NCBI GenBank assembly: GCA_902527215.1
Contig: CABZOF010000001.1
Location: 354,501 to 418,500 of the forward strand
Direction: 5' to 3'
Source of the DNA: an uncultured Pelagibacteraceae bacterium
GTDB lineage: Bacteria > Pseudomonadota > Alphaproteobacteria > Pelagibacterales > Pelagibacteraceae
Length of the DNA: 64,000 nucleotides
In this document: positions 21,975-31,503 of the stretch, in pieces
How positions within the stretch are numbered: position 1 is the first letter of the stretch
Layout: every line of letters begins with the position of its first letter
The notes under the pieces: model-generated
What the model was told of the DNA's origin: nothing
The model's database searches: none
What the model saw: only the letters and a program-made list of their open reading frames with translations
Position numbers and translations under genes: made by a program

Positions 21975-22331
21975 TTAATTCAATGCTGCTTGAGCTTTTT
22001 TGACTATAGTTTTAAATACTTCTGGATTATCGTAAGCTATTTCAGCGAGTATTTTTCTATCTATTTTAATACCTGTTTTACTAAGGCCATTTATAAATTT
22101 AGAATATGTTAAGCCCTCTGATCTTACACCAGCGTTAATTCTTTGTATCCAAAGCGATTTGAAGTCTCTTTTTCTATTTCTTCTATCTCTATAAGCATAT
22201 TGCATAGCTTTTTCCATTGCCTGTCTAGCTACTCTTATAGTATTCTTTCTTCTTCCCCACTGACCCTTAACAGCTTTTAATACTTTTTTATGTTTAGCTC
22301 TGCTTGTTACACCTCTTTTTACTCTAGCCAT
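21975..22331 (-). CDS. rplT: Ribosomal protein L20
   Basis: The 118-residue basic 23S rRNA-binding protein is needed early in 50S assembly. The diagnostic N-terminus [18 protein letters not shown] and the core [20 protein letters not shown] are visible. It starts 1 base after the rpmI stop. In other bacteria L20 represses this operon by binding its mRNA; I did not identify such a site here. Confidence 0.98.
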   Translation of the reverse strand: MARVKRGVTSRAKHKKVLKAVKGQWGRRKNTIRVARQAMEKAMQYAYRDRRNRKRDFKSLWIQRINAGVRSEGLTYSKFINGLSKTGIKIDRKILAEIAYDNPEVFKTIVKKAQAALN

Positions 22332-22332
22332 A

Positions 22333-22539
22333 TTATCCTCTTAGGTTGTACGGCATGTAAGATTTTACAATCTTTCCATCTTGTTTTGACATTACCGTAG
22401 TGCCTCTTTGCTTTCTGATCTGTGAATTAGTTCGTTTGATCATGCCATGTCTTTTACCAGCCTGAGCAGTTATTACTTTTCCTTTAGCTGAAATTTTAAA
22501 TCTTTTCTTTGCCGAACTTTTTGTTTTTAATTTAGGCAT
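22333..22539 (-). CDS. rpmI: Ribosomal protein L35
   Basis: The 68-residue protein starts at the ATG giving [15 protein letters not shown], the conserved L35 N-terminus; an in-frame ATG seven codons upstream is rejected because it adds non-homologous residues. The body has the typical GKRHGMIKR segment. It lies between infC and rplT in the near-universal infC-rpmI-rplT order. Confidence 0.97.
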   Translation of the reverse strand: MPKLKTKSSAKKRFKISAKGKVITAQAGKRHGMIKRTNSQIRKQRGTTVMSKQDGKIVKSYMPYNLRG

Positions 22540-22593
22540 AATTTTTGAGGGGTTATACAAATAATAATATTAATTTACAACCAGAAATAAGTC

Positions 22594-23139
22594 TTATAAA
22601 GGCTGAATAACCATTATCATTTGCTTACCATCAAACTTTGGTTGTAATTCGACACGTCCTACTGACTCCATATCTTGTTTTATCTTATCCATCAACTCAT
22701 TACCTAAACTAGAATGTTGCAGTTCTCTTCCTTTAAATCTAATTGTAAATTTTACTTTATCTCCTTTTGCAATAAATTTTTGAGCATTTTTAATTTTAAA
22801 AGTGTAATCATGAACTTCGGTAACTGGTCTTAATTTAATTTCCTTTAATTCTATCTTTTTTTGTTTTTTCTTTGCCTTATTAGCTTTTTTTTGAGCATCA
22901 TATTTATATTTTCCCATATCCATAATTTTACATACGGGAGGCTTTGCATTTGGAGCAATTTCAATTAAGTCCAGACCTTGTTCTTTAGCTCTATCAATTG
23001 CATCTTGCAAATTTAGAATACCCAAATTATCACCATCACTTGCAATAACTTGAACGTCTTGTGAAGTTATTCTTTGATTTGTTCTAGGACCCTTAGGTTT
23101 AGTTCTTTTCTGAAAGTAGTTCTGTTTAAAATCTGCCAC
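22594..23139 (-). CDS. infC: Translation initiation factor IF-3
   Basis: The 181-residue protein binds the 30S subunit and enforces start-codon fidelity. The N-domain block TNQRITSQDVQVIASDGDNL and the C-domain KIKNAQKFIAKGDKVKFTIR are clear. The start is GTG, placed directly after the thrS stop codon (TAAGTG). IF-3 genes often use a start that IF-3 discriminates against, such as AUU, allowing autoregulation; GTG is a milder case and no ATG is available nearby. Confidence 0.96.
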   Translation of the reverse strand: MADFKQNYFQKRTKPKGPRTNQRITSQDVQVIASDGDNLGILNLQDAIDRAKEQGLDLIEIAPNAKPPVCKIMDMGKYKYDAQKKANKAKKKQKKIELKEIKLRPVTEVHDYTFKIKNAQKFIAKGDKVKFTIRFKGRELQHSSLGNELMDKIKQDMESVGRVELQPKFDGKQMIMVIQPL

Positions 23140-25056
23140 TTAGATTGAAGGTGCTTTATTTAGAGCGGAGTATTTTTTTAAGAATTTATTTAAATCCATA
23201 GTTTCTTGTTTTTTAGAATCCAATCTTCTAATAGTTACTGTGTTGCTGTCAACTTCTTTTTTTCCACATATTAGTAGCATTGGAACTTTAGTTAATGAAT
23301 GTTCTCTAATTTTATAATTTAAATTATGATTTTTTAAATCTACTTCAGAAGAAAGCCCTACTTTTTTTAACTGACTGTTTACTTCTTTTGCATAATCATC
23401 AAAATCACTCGTGATTGGAATAACTATTGTTTGAACTGGACAAAGCCAAAAAGGTAATTTTCCCGAATAATTTTCAATTAAAATTCCTATAAATCTTTCT
23501 AACGATCCAAATAATGCCCTGTGTAACATAACAGGAACTTTTTTATCTCCTCCATTATCAACAAATGAAGCACCTAATCTTCCTGGTAAGTTTAAATCTA
23601 CTTGCAAAGTTCCACATTGCCAATCTCTACCGATTGCATCTCTTAAAACAAATTCTATTTTTGGACCATAAAAAGCACCTTCACCCTTATTAATAGAATA
23701 TTCTAATTTTGTTGCTTTAATTGCTTCAAGTAAAGCAGCCTCTGATTTATCCCAAACTTTGTCATCACCAACTCTTAATTCTGGTCTATCAGAATATTTT
23801 AAAATTACATCTTCAAAACCTAAATCCTTATAAATTTCTAAAATTAAATTAGTTACAGTTAAACATTCTTGGGTAATTTGTTCCTCGGTACAAAAAATAT
23901 GTGCGTCGTCTTGAGTGAATGCTCTTACTCGCAATAACCCATGTAGCGCCCCTGATGGTTCATACCTATGAACCTTTCCAAATTCTGACATCTTAAGTGG
24001 TAAATCTCGATAACTTTTTAAACCCTGATTAAAAACCTGAACGCAACCTGGACAATTCATCGGCTTTATAGCAAAAACTTTTTCATCAGGTGTAGTAGAA
24101 GTATACATATTAGCACCAAATTTTTCCCAGTGACCTGATTTCTCCCATAGCGAGCGATCTAATATTTCTGGTGTATTTATTTCCTGATACCCTGCTGTTT
24201 CTTGCTTCATTCTCATATATGAAATGAGCTTTTGAAACAAGCTCCATCCTTTTTGATGCCAAAATACTGAACCAGGGCTCTCTTCTCTAAAATGAAATAA
24301 GTCCATTTCTTTTCCAATTTTTCTATGATCTCTTTTTTCTGCTTCTTCTATTCTATTTAAATAATCATCTAACTCTTTTTGCGTAGACCAACTTGTTCCA
24401 TATACTCTTTGCAACATTTCGTTATTAGAGTCGCCCCTCCAATACGCACCTGAGACTTTTGTTAATTTAAAATATTTACCAATTTTACCAGTTGAACTTA
24501 AATGAGGTCCTCTGCATAAATCATGCCAATCTCCATGAAAATATAAGGACACATCCTCACCTTCTGGGATGCTTTCTATTATCTCAGCTTTATATATTTC
24601 TCCCTTTTTTTTAAAGTGTTCAATTGCATCATTTCTTTTCCAAACTTCTCTGTAGGTTTTTTCATCTCGATCTACTATTTCTTTCATTTTATTCTCAATT
24701 TTATTTAAATCTTCTGTTGTAAAAGGTTCTTTCCTTGCGAAATCGTAATAAAAGCCATCTGTAATAACTGGACCTATTGTAACTTGCGTCCCTGGAAATA
24801 GTTCTTGAACTGCCATAGCGAGTATGTGAGCAGTATCATGTCTTATAGTCTCCAAACCTTCTTTATCTTTTGATGTAAATATCTTAATTGAAGAATCTTT
24901 AGAAATACTGTGATTTAAATCTTTTAATTCTCCATCAACGCTTATTAACAAAGCTTGTTTTGATAGAGATTTGCTAATTTTTTCTGCAACTTCAAATCCC
25001 GAAATACTTTTTTCAAAATTAATTTTTTTTCCGTCTGGTAATGTAATATTTGGCAT
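23140..25056 (-). CDS. thrS: Threonyl-tRNA synthetase
   Basis: The 638-residue class II synthetase has the N-terminal TGS domain, the HxxxH-type editing domain (HDTAHILAMAV and later CRGPH), the catalytic core with the zinc-ligand Cys in MNCPGCVQVF and motif 2 in YEPSGALHGLLRVRAFTQDD, and the C-terminal anticodon-binding domain. Length is normal. Its ATG overlaps the stop of the upstream glycosyltransferase by one base. Confidence 0.97.
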   Translation of the reverse strand: MPNITLPDGKKINFEKSISGFEVAEKISKSLSKQALLISVDGELKDLNHSISKDSSIKIFTSKDKEGLETIRHDTAHILAMAVQELFPGTQVTIGPVITDGFYYDFARKEPFTTEDLNKIENKMKEIVDRDEKTYREVWKRNDAIEHFKKKGEIYKAEIIESIPEGEDVSLYFHGDWHDLCRGPHLSSTGKIGKYFKLTKVSGAYWRGDSNNEMLQRVYGTSWSTQKELDDYLNRIEEAEKRDHRKIGKEMDLFHFREESPGSVFWHQKGWSLFQKLISYMRMKQETAGYQEINTPEILDRSLWEKSGHWEKFGANMYTSTTPDEKVFAIKPMNCPGCVQVFNQGLKSYRDLPLKMSEFGKVHRYEPSGALHGLLRVRAFTQDDAHIFCTEEQITQECLTVTNLILEIYKDLGFEDVILKYSDRPELRVGDDKVWDKSEAALLEAIKATKLEYSINKGEGAFYGPKIEFVLRDAIGRDWQCGTLQVDLNLPGRLGASFVDNGGDKKVPVMLHRALFGSLERFIGILIENYSGKLPFWLCPVQTIVIPITSDFDDYAKEVNSQLKKVGLSSEVDLKNHNLNYKIREHSLTKVPMLLICGKKEVDSNTVTIRRLDSKKQETMDLNKFLKKYSALNKAPSI

Positions 25057-26210
25057 TAATTAAATAGTTTTTTATATTCTGAATAAGTAGAAAAACACAT
25101 TTTTTCAACATTAAATTTTTTTAATGCATTTTCTCTTCCATTATCACCCATTTTACTGATTTCATTAGGATCCATATTCATTACTTTAATTATTTTTTCA
25201 GATAATTCATCAGAGTTTCCTGCCTCAAATAAAATACCAGTTTTTCCATCTATTACAGTTTCATTAGATCCACCTAAATTACTTGCTACAATCATTTTCT
25301 GCATAGATTGTGCTTCAACTGATACCCTGCCAAATGCTTCTGGTTCTATTGATGCTGAAATTACTATATCTGAAATTTTGTAAGCCAATGGCATATTTTT
25401 ACAATGGTCGATAAATCTAATTTGTTTTGTAAGTCTATATTGCTCGACAAGTCTTATTAGTTTTTTTTTGTAAAGGTCCCGCCCCTGATCATTACCGAGA
25501 ATAACTGCAATGAATGCATCATTGCCTAATTGAATATTTACTTTATTTAAAGCATCTAAAAACATTTCTTGGCCCTTCCAAGCAGTAAGCCTTCCAGGTA
25601 ATAAAATTATTTTTTTACCAACAATTAAATTCCAAGATTTGAACAAGTTATCTTCATCATTTTCAAGAGTTGTAGACGCATCATAATAGTCTGTATTAAT
25701 ACCACGAAAAATTGAAAGTAATTTTTTTCTATCAGATAAATATTCTGAATAGTTTTCTTTAATATGTGAAAATATAAAATTTGATCCTGCAATAATTAAA
25801 TCTGATCTAACCATAACAGAGTTATAAAATTTTTTTATATTATTTTTGAAATTATATGTTCCATGGAAAGTAGTAACAAATTTTCTTCTAGTAATCTTTG
25901 TTGCTATTAAACATGACCAAGCTGGGGCTCTGCTTCTAGCATGAACAATATTAATACCATTTAATAAAATAATTATTGAAATAATTATAGAGTTTAGAAG
26001 AATAAGTATTGGATTTTTAGATTGAACTGGGAGTCTAATTACTTTAACTTTTTTTTTATCAATAAATTTTAATAATTCACCACCACTTGTTATTAAATAA
26101 GATCCAACATTATTTTCTGGTAAATAATGGGCAATATCATAACAACCGGTTTCAGCTCCACCGTAACCTAGTTTAGGAATTACTTGAAGGACTTTTAATT
26201 TAGACTGCAT
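25056..26210 (-). CDS. GT4-type glycosyltransferase
   Basis: The 384-residue protein has the two-domain GT-B fold typical of family GT4: an N-terminal GYGGAETGCYDIAHYL nucleotide-sugar/acceptor region, VHARSRAPAW in the middle, the KIILLPGRLTAWKGQ segment opening the second domain, and the donor-binding EPEAFGRVSVEAQSM with the EX7E spacing. It is probably a cytoplasmic or membrane-associated enzyme of envelope polysaccharide synthesis; donor and acceptor are not predictable. It is first in the run leading into thrS, so sharing that operon may be incidental. Confidence 0.85.
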   Translation of the reverse strand: MQSKLKVLQVIPKLGYGGAETGCYDIAHYLPENNVGSYLITSGGELLKFIDKKKVKVIRLPVQSKNPILILLNSIIISIIILLNGINIVHARSRAPAWSCLIATKITRRKFVTTFHGTYNFKNNIKKFYNSVMVRSDLIIAGSNFIFSHIKENYSEYLSDRKKLLSIFRGINTDYYDASTTLENDEDNLFKSWNLIVGKKIILLPGRLTAWKGQEMFLDALNKVNIQLGNDAFIAVILGNDQGRDLYKKKLIRLVEQYRLTKQIRFIDHCKNMPLAYKISDIVISASIEPEAFGRVSVEAQSMQKMIVASNLGGSNETVIDGKTGILFEAGNSDELSEKIIKVMNMDPNEISKMGDNGRENALKKFNVEKMCFSTYSEYKKLFN

Positions 26211-26252
26211 GTGGTAATAATATTATAAACTTGGTCAACTTTATTACTTTAT

Positions 26253-27014
26253 ATGAAAAAATATAAATTTCTAAGAATTTCTAAATATAAAAAACTAAGA
26301 TATATAGCAAATAATTATAAAAAAAAACTTTACGTAGTTTTTTTACCTGGTTTTGCATCTGATATTGACGGTGATAAACCAAAGAAATTTTTAAAGTTTT
26401 CTATTCAAAATAAACTTGGATTTTTAGCTCTGGAATACTTTGGTCATGGAAGATCATCGGGAGAATTCACAAGAGGCAACATCACTAAATGGTCAAATGA
26501 CGCGAGAATTACAATAAGTAAAATAGTTAAAAAGAATGACTTTATACTAATTGGATCTAGCATGGGCGGCTGGATTTCTTTATTAATGCATAGATATTAT
26601 AGTTCACAAATTAAAGGTTTTTTAGGAATTGGATCTGCTCCTGAGTTTCTTACAAGAATTATGTGGAAAAAATTTCCAAAAAAAACGAAAAGTGAAATTT
26701 TAAAAAAAGGTATTTCAAAAATTAAAAATGGTGATTATGAGTATTTAATAACAAAACAGTTAATTTTAGATGGTAAAAAAACCAGCAATAAAGTTCTTAA
26801 TAGAAATTTATATAATACAAATCCTGTAACTATGGTTCATGGGCAGAAAGATGAGGTGGTTCCAGTAATATATTCGAGAAAAGTTTTGAAAATTTTTCCT
26901 AAAGCAGAAAAAAAACTACTAGTGATAAAAAATGGAGATCATAGCCTTTCTTCAAAAAAAAATTTAAATATTATTTGCAAAGAGTTAAAATCTATAATCA
27001 AAAAAGTTAACTAG
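26253..27014 (+). CDS. Alpha/beta hydrolase
   Basis: The 253-residue alpha/beta-hydrolase fold has the nucleophile elbow GSSMGG (GxSxG), an oxyanion-type FLPGFASDIDGDK segment, a candidate acid in HGQKDEVVP and a catalytic His in NGDHSLSS. It resembles the palmitoyl-protein-thioesterase ABHD10-like cytoplasmic hydrolases, but substrate prediction is weak. No signal peptide. Divergent from the glycosyltransferase with 42 bases between starts; the stop overlaps the convergent gltB by 8 bases. Confidence 0.82.
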   Translation: MKKYKFLRISKYKKLRYIANNYKKKLYVVFLPGFASDIDGDKPKKFLKFSIQNKLGFLALEYFGHGRSSGEFTRGNITKWSNDARITISKIVKKNDFILIGSSMGGWISLLMHRYYSSQIKGFLGIGSAPEFLTRIMWKKFPKKTKSEILKKGISKIKNGDYEYLITKQLILDGKKTSNKVLNRNLYNTNPVTMVHGQKDEVVPVIYSRKVLKIFPKAEKKLLVIKNGDHSLSSKKNLNIICKELKSIIKKVN

Positions 27015-30000
27015 CTTTTCCCACTAAACTTTTATTTGTAATAGGGTTTTCTAATTTATTTAACATTTCTTTAGGGCAAACTTGTAAGAAATTTTTAATT
27101 TCATCGTCAAAATTTTCAATAATCTGTGCTGATAAATTAGAATTAGTTTCCTCATTGTGTTTTAGAACTAAATCTTTTAGATAGTTTTTCCAATACTCTG
27201 TCTCGGGAGTTTGCCAAACTATTGTTTCTGGATTAGCTTTTTTTGCGAACTGGTTTTTTGGGTCATATATAAATGCCATACCACCAGTCATTCCAGCTCC
27301 AAAATTATCACCTACCTCTCCCAATATTACTATCGACCCACCTGTCATGTACTCACAACCATTTGAATCACATCCTTCTATGACTGCAGTAGCACCCGAA
27401 TTTCTAACAGCAAATCTTTCACCTGCCTGCCCAGCTGCAAAAAGATATCCTGATGTTGCTCCATATAAGACTGTATTTCCTATAATAGTATTTTCATTTG
27501 AAATTAAATTACTTTCATCTCGAAGTTTAATCACGATAGATGCACCTGATAGACCTTTTGCAACGTAATCGTTTGCATCTCCCTGTAATATTAGTTTAAG
27601 TCCTTTAACACCGAAGGCACCAAAAGATTGACCAGCAGAACCTTTAAAGTTAATAGTAAAAGTATTTTCCCCTAATTTATTATTTCCAAATTTTTTATAG
27701 AGATTATATGAAATTCTTGTTCCAACAGCTCTATCTGTATTTTCAATTGAATAAACATTTTCTAACGGCAATTTTCTGTTAATTAAACTTTCTATCTCAG
27801 GCCAAATTTTTTGGTCTAAAGTATCTGGTACTTCATTTATTATAGGAGTTTCACAATATCTTTTGTTTGTGCCTGGATCAGCTTGAACAAATAAAGGATT
27901 TAAATCTAGGTCATCTAAATTCGGTGATCCTTTACTGACTTGTCTTAGTAAGTCTGTTCTTCCGATTACTTCATTTAAATTTTTAAATCCTAAACTTGAT
28001 AAAATTTCTCTAACTTCTTGGGCTATAAAAGAAAATAGATTTACTATTTTATCTGGAGTGCCAGTAAATTTTTTTCTTAATTCATCATCTTGAGTACAAA
28101 CTCCAACTGGACATGTATTAGAATGACATTGTCTCACCATAATACAACCCATTGCAACTAGCGCGGTTGTTGCTACGCCAAATTCTTCAGCTCCCATCAT
28201 TGCAGCTATTACAACGTCTCTTCCTGTTTTAATTCCTCCATCTGTTCTTAATGTAACTAGGTGTCTTAATTTGTTTAAAGTTAATACTTGGTTTGCCTCT
28301 GTTAGTCCCATTTCCCATGGAATACCAACATATTTAACACTTGTTTGTGGCGTGGCACCAGTCCCACCATTATGACCTGAAATTAAAATTATATCTGCTT
28401 TTGCTTTAGCAACACCTGCAGCAATTGTTCCTATACCTGAAGAGGCAACTAATTTTACACCAACTCTTGCCTTTGGATTAATCTGCTTTAAGTCGTAAAT
28501 AAGTTGAGCTAAGTCTTCAATTGAGTAAATATCGTGATGTGGTGGTGGCGATATTAAGGTTACGCCAGGCGTAGAATGTCTTAGTCTTGCAATTTCCTCT
28601 GTTACTTTAAATCCTGGTAATTGACCACCTTCTCCAGGTTTTGCTCCTTGAGCAATTTTGATTTCAATCTCATTACAATTATTTAAATAGTTAATAGTTA
28701 CTCCAAATCTTGCAGAAGCAATTTGTTTTACTCTAGAATTTGCGCTATCTCCATTATCTAATACTTTAAATCTCTCTTCATCTTCTCCACCTTCTCCACT
28801 GCATGAAGCGCCTTTAATTCTGTTCATTCCCATAGCAAGTGTTTCGTGTGCCTCTTTTGACAAGGCTCCATGAGACATGCTTCCACTTCCAAATCTTTTC
28901 ATGATTTCAGTTATTGGCTCAACTTGATCAATATTAATTGCCTCCTGATTTTTAAAATCAATTAAATCTCTTAAACTAATTGGTTTTAAGCCATAAATAC
29001 CTTTAGTATACTTTTTATAAGTTTCATACGAATTTGAGCCGACAGCTGCTTGTAAAAGATGAATTAATTTTCCTTGATATTGATGTGTTTCACCATTTTT
29101 TCTATACCTGTAAATTCCACCAATTGGTAAAATGTTTGAGTGAATATCAAACGCATCTTTATGTATAGATCTTATTTTTTTTTCAATACCAGTTAATCCT
29201 ATTCCAGAAATTTTAGATAATACTCCTGGAAAATAATCTTTTACAATTGTTCTACTCAATCCAACTGTTTCAAAATTACATCCACCTCTATATGAACTTA
29301 AAACTGATATACCCATCTTTGACATTATTTTTAATAGTCCAAGATTTACTGATTTAATATATCTGGTTACACACTCATCAAATGAGAAATTACCAAAAAG
29401 TTTTTTTGAATATCTTTGGTGCAAACTATCAAATGCTAGGTAAGGATTAACCGTTGTAGCTCCAACACCTATTAATGTTGCAAATGAATGGGTGTCTAAG
29501 GCATCCCCTGTTTGTACATTAATTGATGCATAGCCTCTCAAGCCTAATTTTATTAAATGAGTATTTATTGCACCAATACATAAAAGCATTGGCATTGGTA
29601 ATTTTGTTTCAGATATATTTTTATCAGATAAAATAAGTTGAGTATTACCCTCTCTAACTGCTTTTTCAGCGTTATTTTTTAATAATTCTATAGCTTCTTC
29701 TAAACTTTGCTCAGTGTTGAATGTACAATCTAAAATTTTATAGTTGTCTCCAAAATACTTTATAAATTTTTCAAACTGAGTGTTTGATAAAATTGGACTA
29801 TCTAAAACATAAATATTTTCCTCAGTAAGATTAGAAAAATCTAGAATATTTCCTAAATTTCCAAATCTTGTTTTCAAGCTCATCACTTTATTTTCCCTAA
29901 GAGAGTCGATAGGGGGATTGGTCACCTGACTAAAATTCTGTCTAAAATAATGATAAAGAGGTCTGTATTTATCAGATAAAACTGCAAGGGGAGTATCATC

Positions 30001-31503
30001 TCCCATTGACCCAGTTGCTTCTTTAGCATCCTCAGCCATAGGATGTAGAATTAACTCCAAGTCCTCAAGACTATAACCAAAACAATGTTGAATCTTTTTT
30101 AAATCAGCACCTGAGAACTCGCTTTTTTCATTTTCTATAGTTAATGATTTATCTAATTCAATTATTTGATTATTGAAGTGTTTATATTCTTTAGACAAAT
30201 AATTCTTTATTTGATTATTTGTATAAACTTTTCCCTTTTCAATTCTTACTCCTAATATTTCACCTGGTCCTAGTCTTCCTTTTGAAACAATTTTCTTCTC
30301 ATTTAGGTCAATCATGCCAGTCTCAGATCCTGCAAATAGAAGTTTATCTCTTGTAATTGTATATCTAAGAGGTCTAAGTCCATTTCTGTCACTACCTACA
30401 ATAACCCACTCATTGTCAGTTGCGGCTATGGCAGCAGGTCCATCCCAAGGTTCCATTGTACTATTTAAAAAATTAAAAAGTTGTTGATGATCTTTTGGAA
30501 GAACTTTACTTTTTTTTGACCAAGCATCTGGTATTAGCATAAGTTTTGCTAAAGGTGCTGAATGTCCAGAAATATTTAATAATTCAAACACATTATCTAA
30601 TGACGCAGAATCAGAATTACCAGCAGGGATAACTGGTTTTAAATTTTCCATATCATCAAACAAAGGACTAAACATTTCCTCTTCGTGAATTCTCATCCAA
30701 TTAATATTTCCTTTTAAAGTGTTTATCTCCCCATTGTGAGCAATTGATCTAAAAGGTTGGGCTAAATCCCAACTTGGAGCGGTGTTAGTAGAAAATCTTT
30801 GATGGAAAATTGCATAACGTGAAATGAAACGCTCATCTTTTAAATCTGGATAAAAGTCAGATAAAGACTCCGCTAAAAACATTCCTTTATAAATTATTGA
30901 TTTCGAGCTGAATGAACAAATATAAAAATTGTTTAATTGATTTCTTAAAGCTTCTTTTTCAATTTTTCTTCGAGTTTCATAAAGAGCTCTTTCTAGGTCT
31001 TTGCCATGAATTGACTTATCATTGTGAGTAAAAAGAACCTGTGTAATCTCAGGTCTAGTTTGTTCTGCCTTTTCTCCTAAAACTGAAGGATCCACAGGTA
31101 CTTGTCTCCATCCGTAAATATTAAAATTCTTTTTTGTTAATTCACTTTCTACAATTGATCTGCATTGCTCCTGTCCCCCAAAGTCATTTCTTGGCAAGAA
31201 AATCATTCCCACACATAAATCTGAGTTATCGTGCTCATGACCTGTTATTTCAATTTTTTCTGCAAAGAAATCATTTGGTATTTCAATATGAATACCTGCT
31301 CCGTCTCCAGTTTTACCGTCTGCATCAATTGCACCTCTATGCCATACAGCTTTTAGAGCCTCGATACCGTATTCGACTACTTTTCTTGATTTTAGACCCT
31401 CAGTTGAAGCAACAAGACCTACTCCACATGCATCATGTTCCATAGTTTCATGATAAACATGATTTTTTTTTAAAAGTTTACGATTTTTATTTTGAATATC
31501 CAT
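27007..31503 (-). CDS. gltB: Glutamate synthase (NADPH) large subunit
   Basis: The 1498-residue protein has the class II glutamine amidotransferase domain whose nucleophile is Cys26 in HDACGVGLVAS, so a 25-residue propeptide should be removed. Next come the central domain, the FMN-binding synthase domain (GAKPGEGGQLPG, SPPPHHDIYSIEDLAQLI, SGHNGGTGATP), the 3Fe-4S cysteines in CIMVRQCHSNTCPVGVC, and the C-terminal GXGXG beta-helix. With GltD it makes glutamate from glutamine and 2-oxoglutarate, central to ammonium assimilation. It starts at the last base of gltD. Confidence 0.97.
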   Translation of the reverse strand: MDIQNKNRKLLKKNHVYHETMEHDACGVGLVASTEGLKSRKVVEYGIEALKAVWHRGAIDADGKTGDGAGIHIEIPNDFFAEKIEITGHEHDNSDLCVGMIFLPRNDFGGQEQCRSIVESELTKKNFNIYGWRQVPVDPSVLGEKAEQTRPEITQVLFTHNDKSIHGKDLERALYETRRKIEKEALRNQLNNFYICSFSSKSIIYKGMFLAESLSDFYPDLKDERFISRYAIFHQRFSTNTAPSWDLAQPFRSIAHNGEINTLKGNINWMRIHEEEMFSPLFDDMENLKPVIPAGNSDSASLDNVFELLNISGHSAPLAKLMLIPDAWSKKSKVLPKDHQQLFNFLNSTMEPWDGPAAIAATDNEWVIVGSDRNGLRPLRYTITRDKLLFAGSETGMIDLNEKKIVSKGRLGPGEILGVRIEKGKVYTNNQIKNYLSKEYKHFNNQIIELDKSLTIENEKSEFSGADLKKIQHCFGYSLEDLELILHPMAEDAKEATGSMGDDTPLAVLSDKYRPLYHYFRQNFSQVTNPPIDSLRENKVMSLKTRFGNLGNILDFSNLTEENIYVLDSPILSNTQFEKFIKYFGDNYKILDCTFNTEQSLEEAIELLKNNAEKAVREGNTQLILSDKNISETKLPMPMLLCIGAINTHLIKLGLRGYASINVQTGDALDTHSFATLIGVGATTVNPYLAFDSLHQRYSKKLFGNFSFDECVTRYIKSVNLGLLKIMSKMGISVLSSYRGGCNFETVGLSRTIVKDYFPGVLSKISGIGLTGIEKKIRSIHKDAFDIHSNILPIGGIYRYRKNGETHQYQGKLIHLLQAAVGSNSYETYKKYTKGIYGLKPISLRDLIDFKNQEAINIDQVEPITEIMKRFGSGSMSHGALSKEAHETLAMGMNRIKGASCSGEGGEDEERFKVLDNGDSANSRVKQIASARFGVTINYLNNCNEIEIKIAQGAKPGEGGQLPGFKVTEEIARLRHSTPGVTLISPPPHHDIYSIEDLAQLIYDLKQINPKARVGVKLVASSGIGTIAAGVAKAKADIILISGHNGGTGATPQTSVKYVGIPWEMGLTEANQVLTLNKLRHLVTLRTDGGIKTGRDVVIAAMMGAEEFGVATTALVAMGCIMVRQCHSNTCPVGVCTQDDELRKKFTGTPDKIVNLFSFIAQEVREILSSLGFKNLNEVIGRTDLLRQVSKGSPNLDDLDLNPLFVQADPGTNKRYCETPIINEVPDTLDQKIWPEIESLINRKLPLENVYSIENTDRAVGTRISYNLYKKFGNNKLGENTFTINFKGSAGQSFGAFGVKGLKLILQGDANDYVAKGLSGASIVIKLRDESNLISNENTIIGNTVLYGATSGYLFAAGQAGERFAVRNSGATAVIEGCDSNGCEYMTGGSIVILGEVGDNFGAGMTGGMAFIYDPKNQFAKKANPETIVWQTPETEYWKNYLKDLVLKHNEETNSNLSAQIIENFDDEIKNFLQVCPKEMLNKLENPITNKSLVGKAS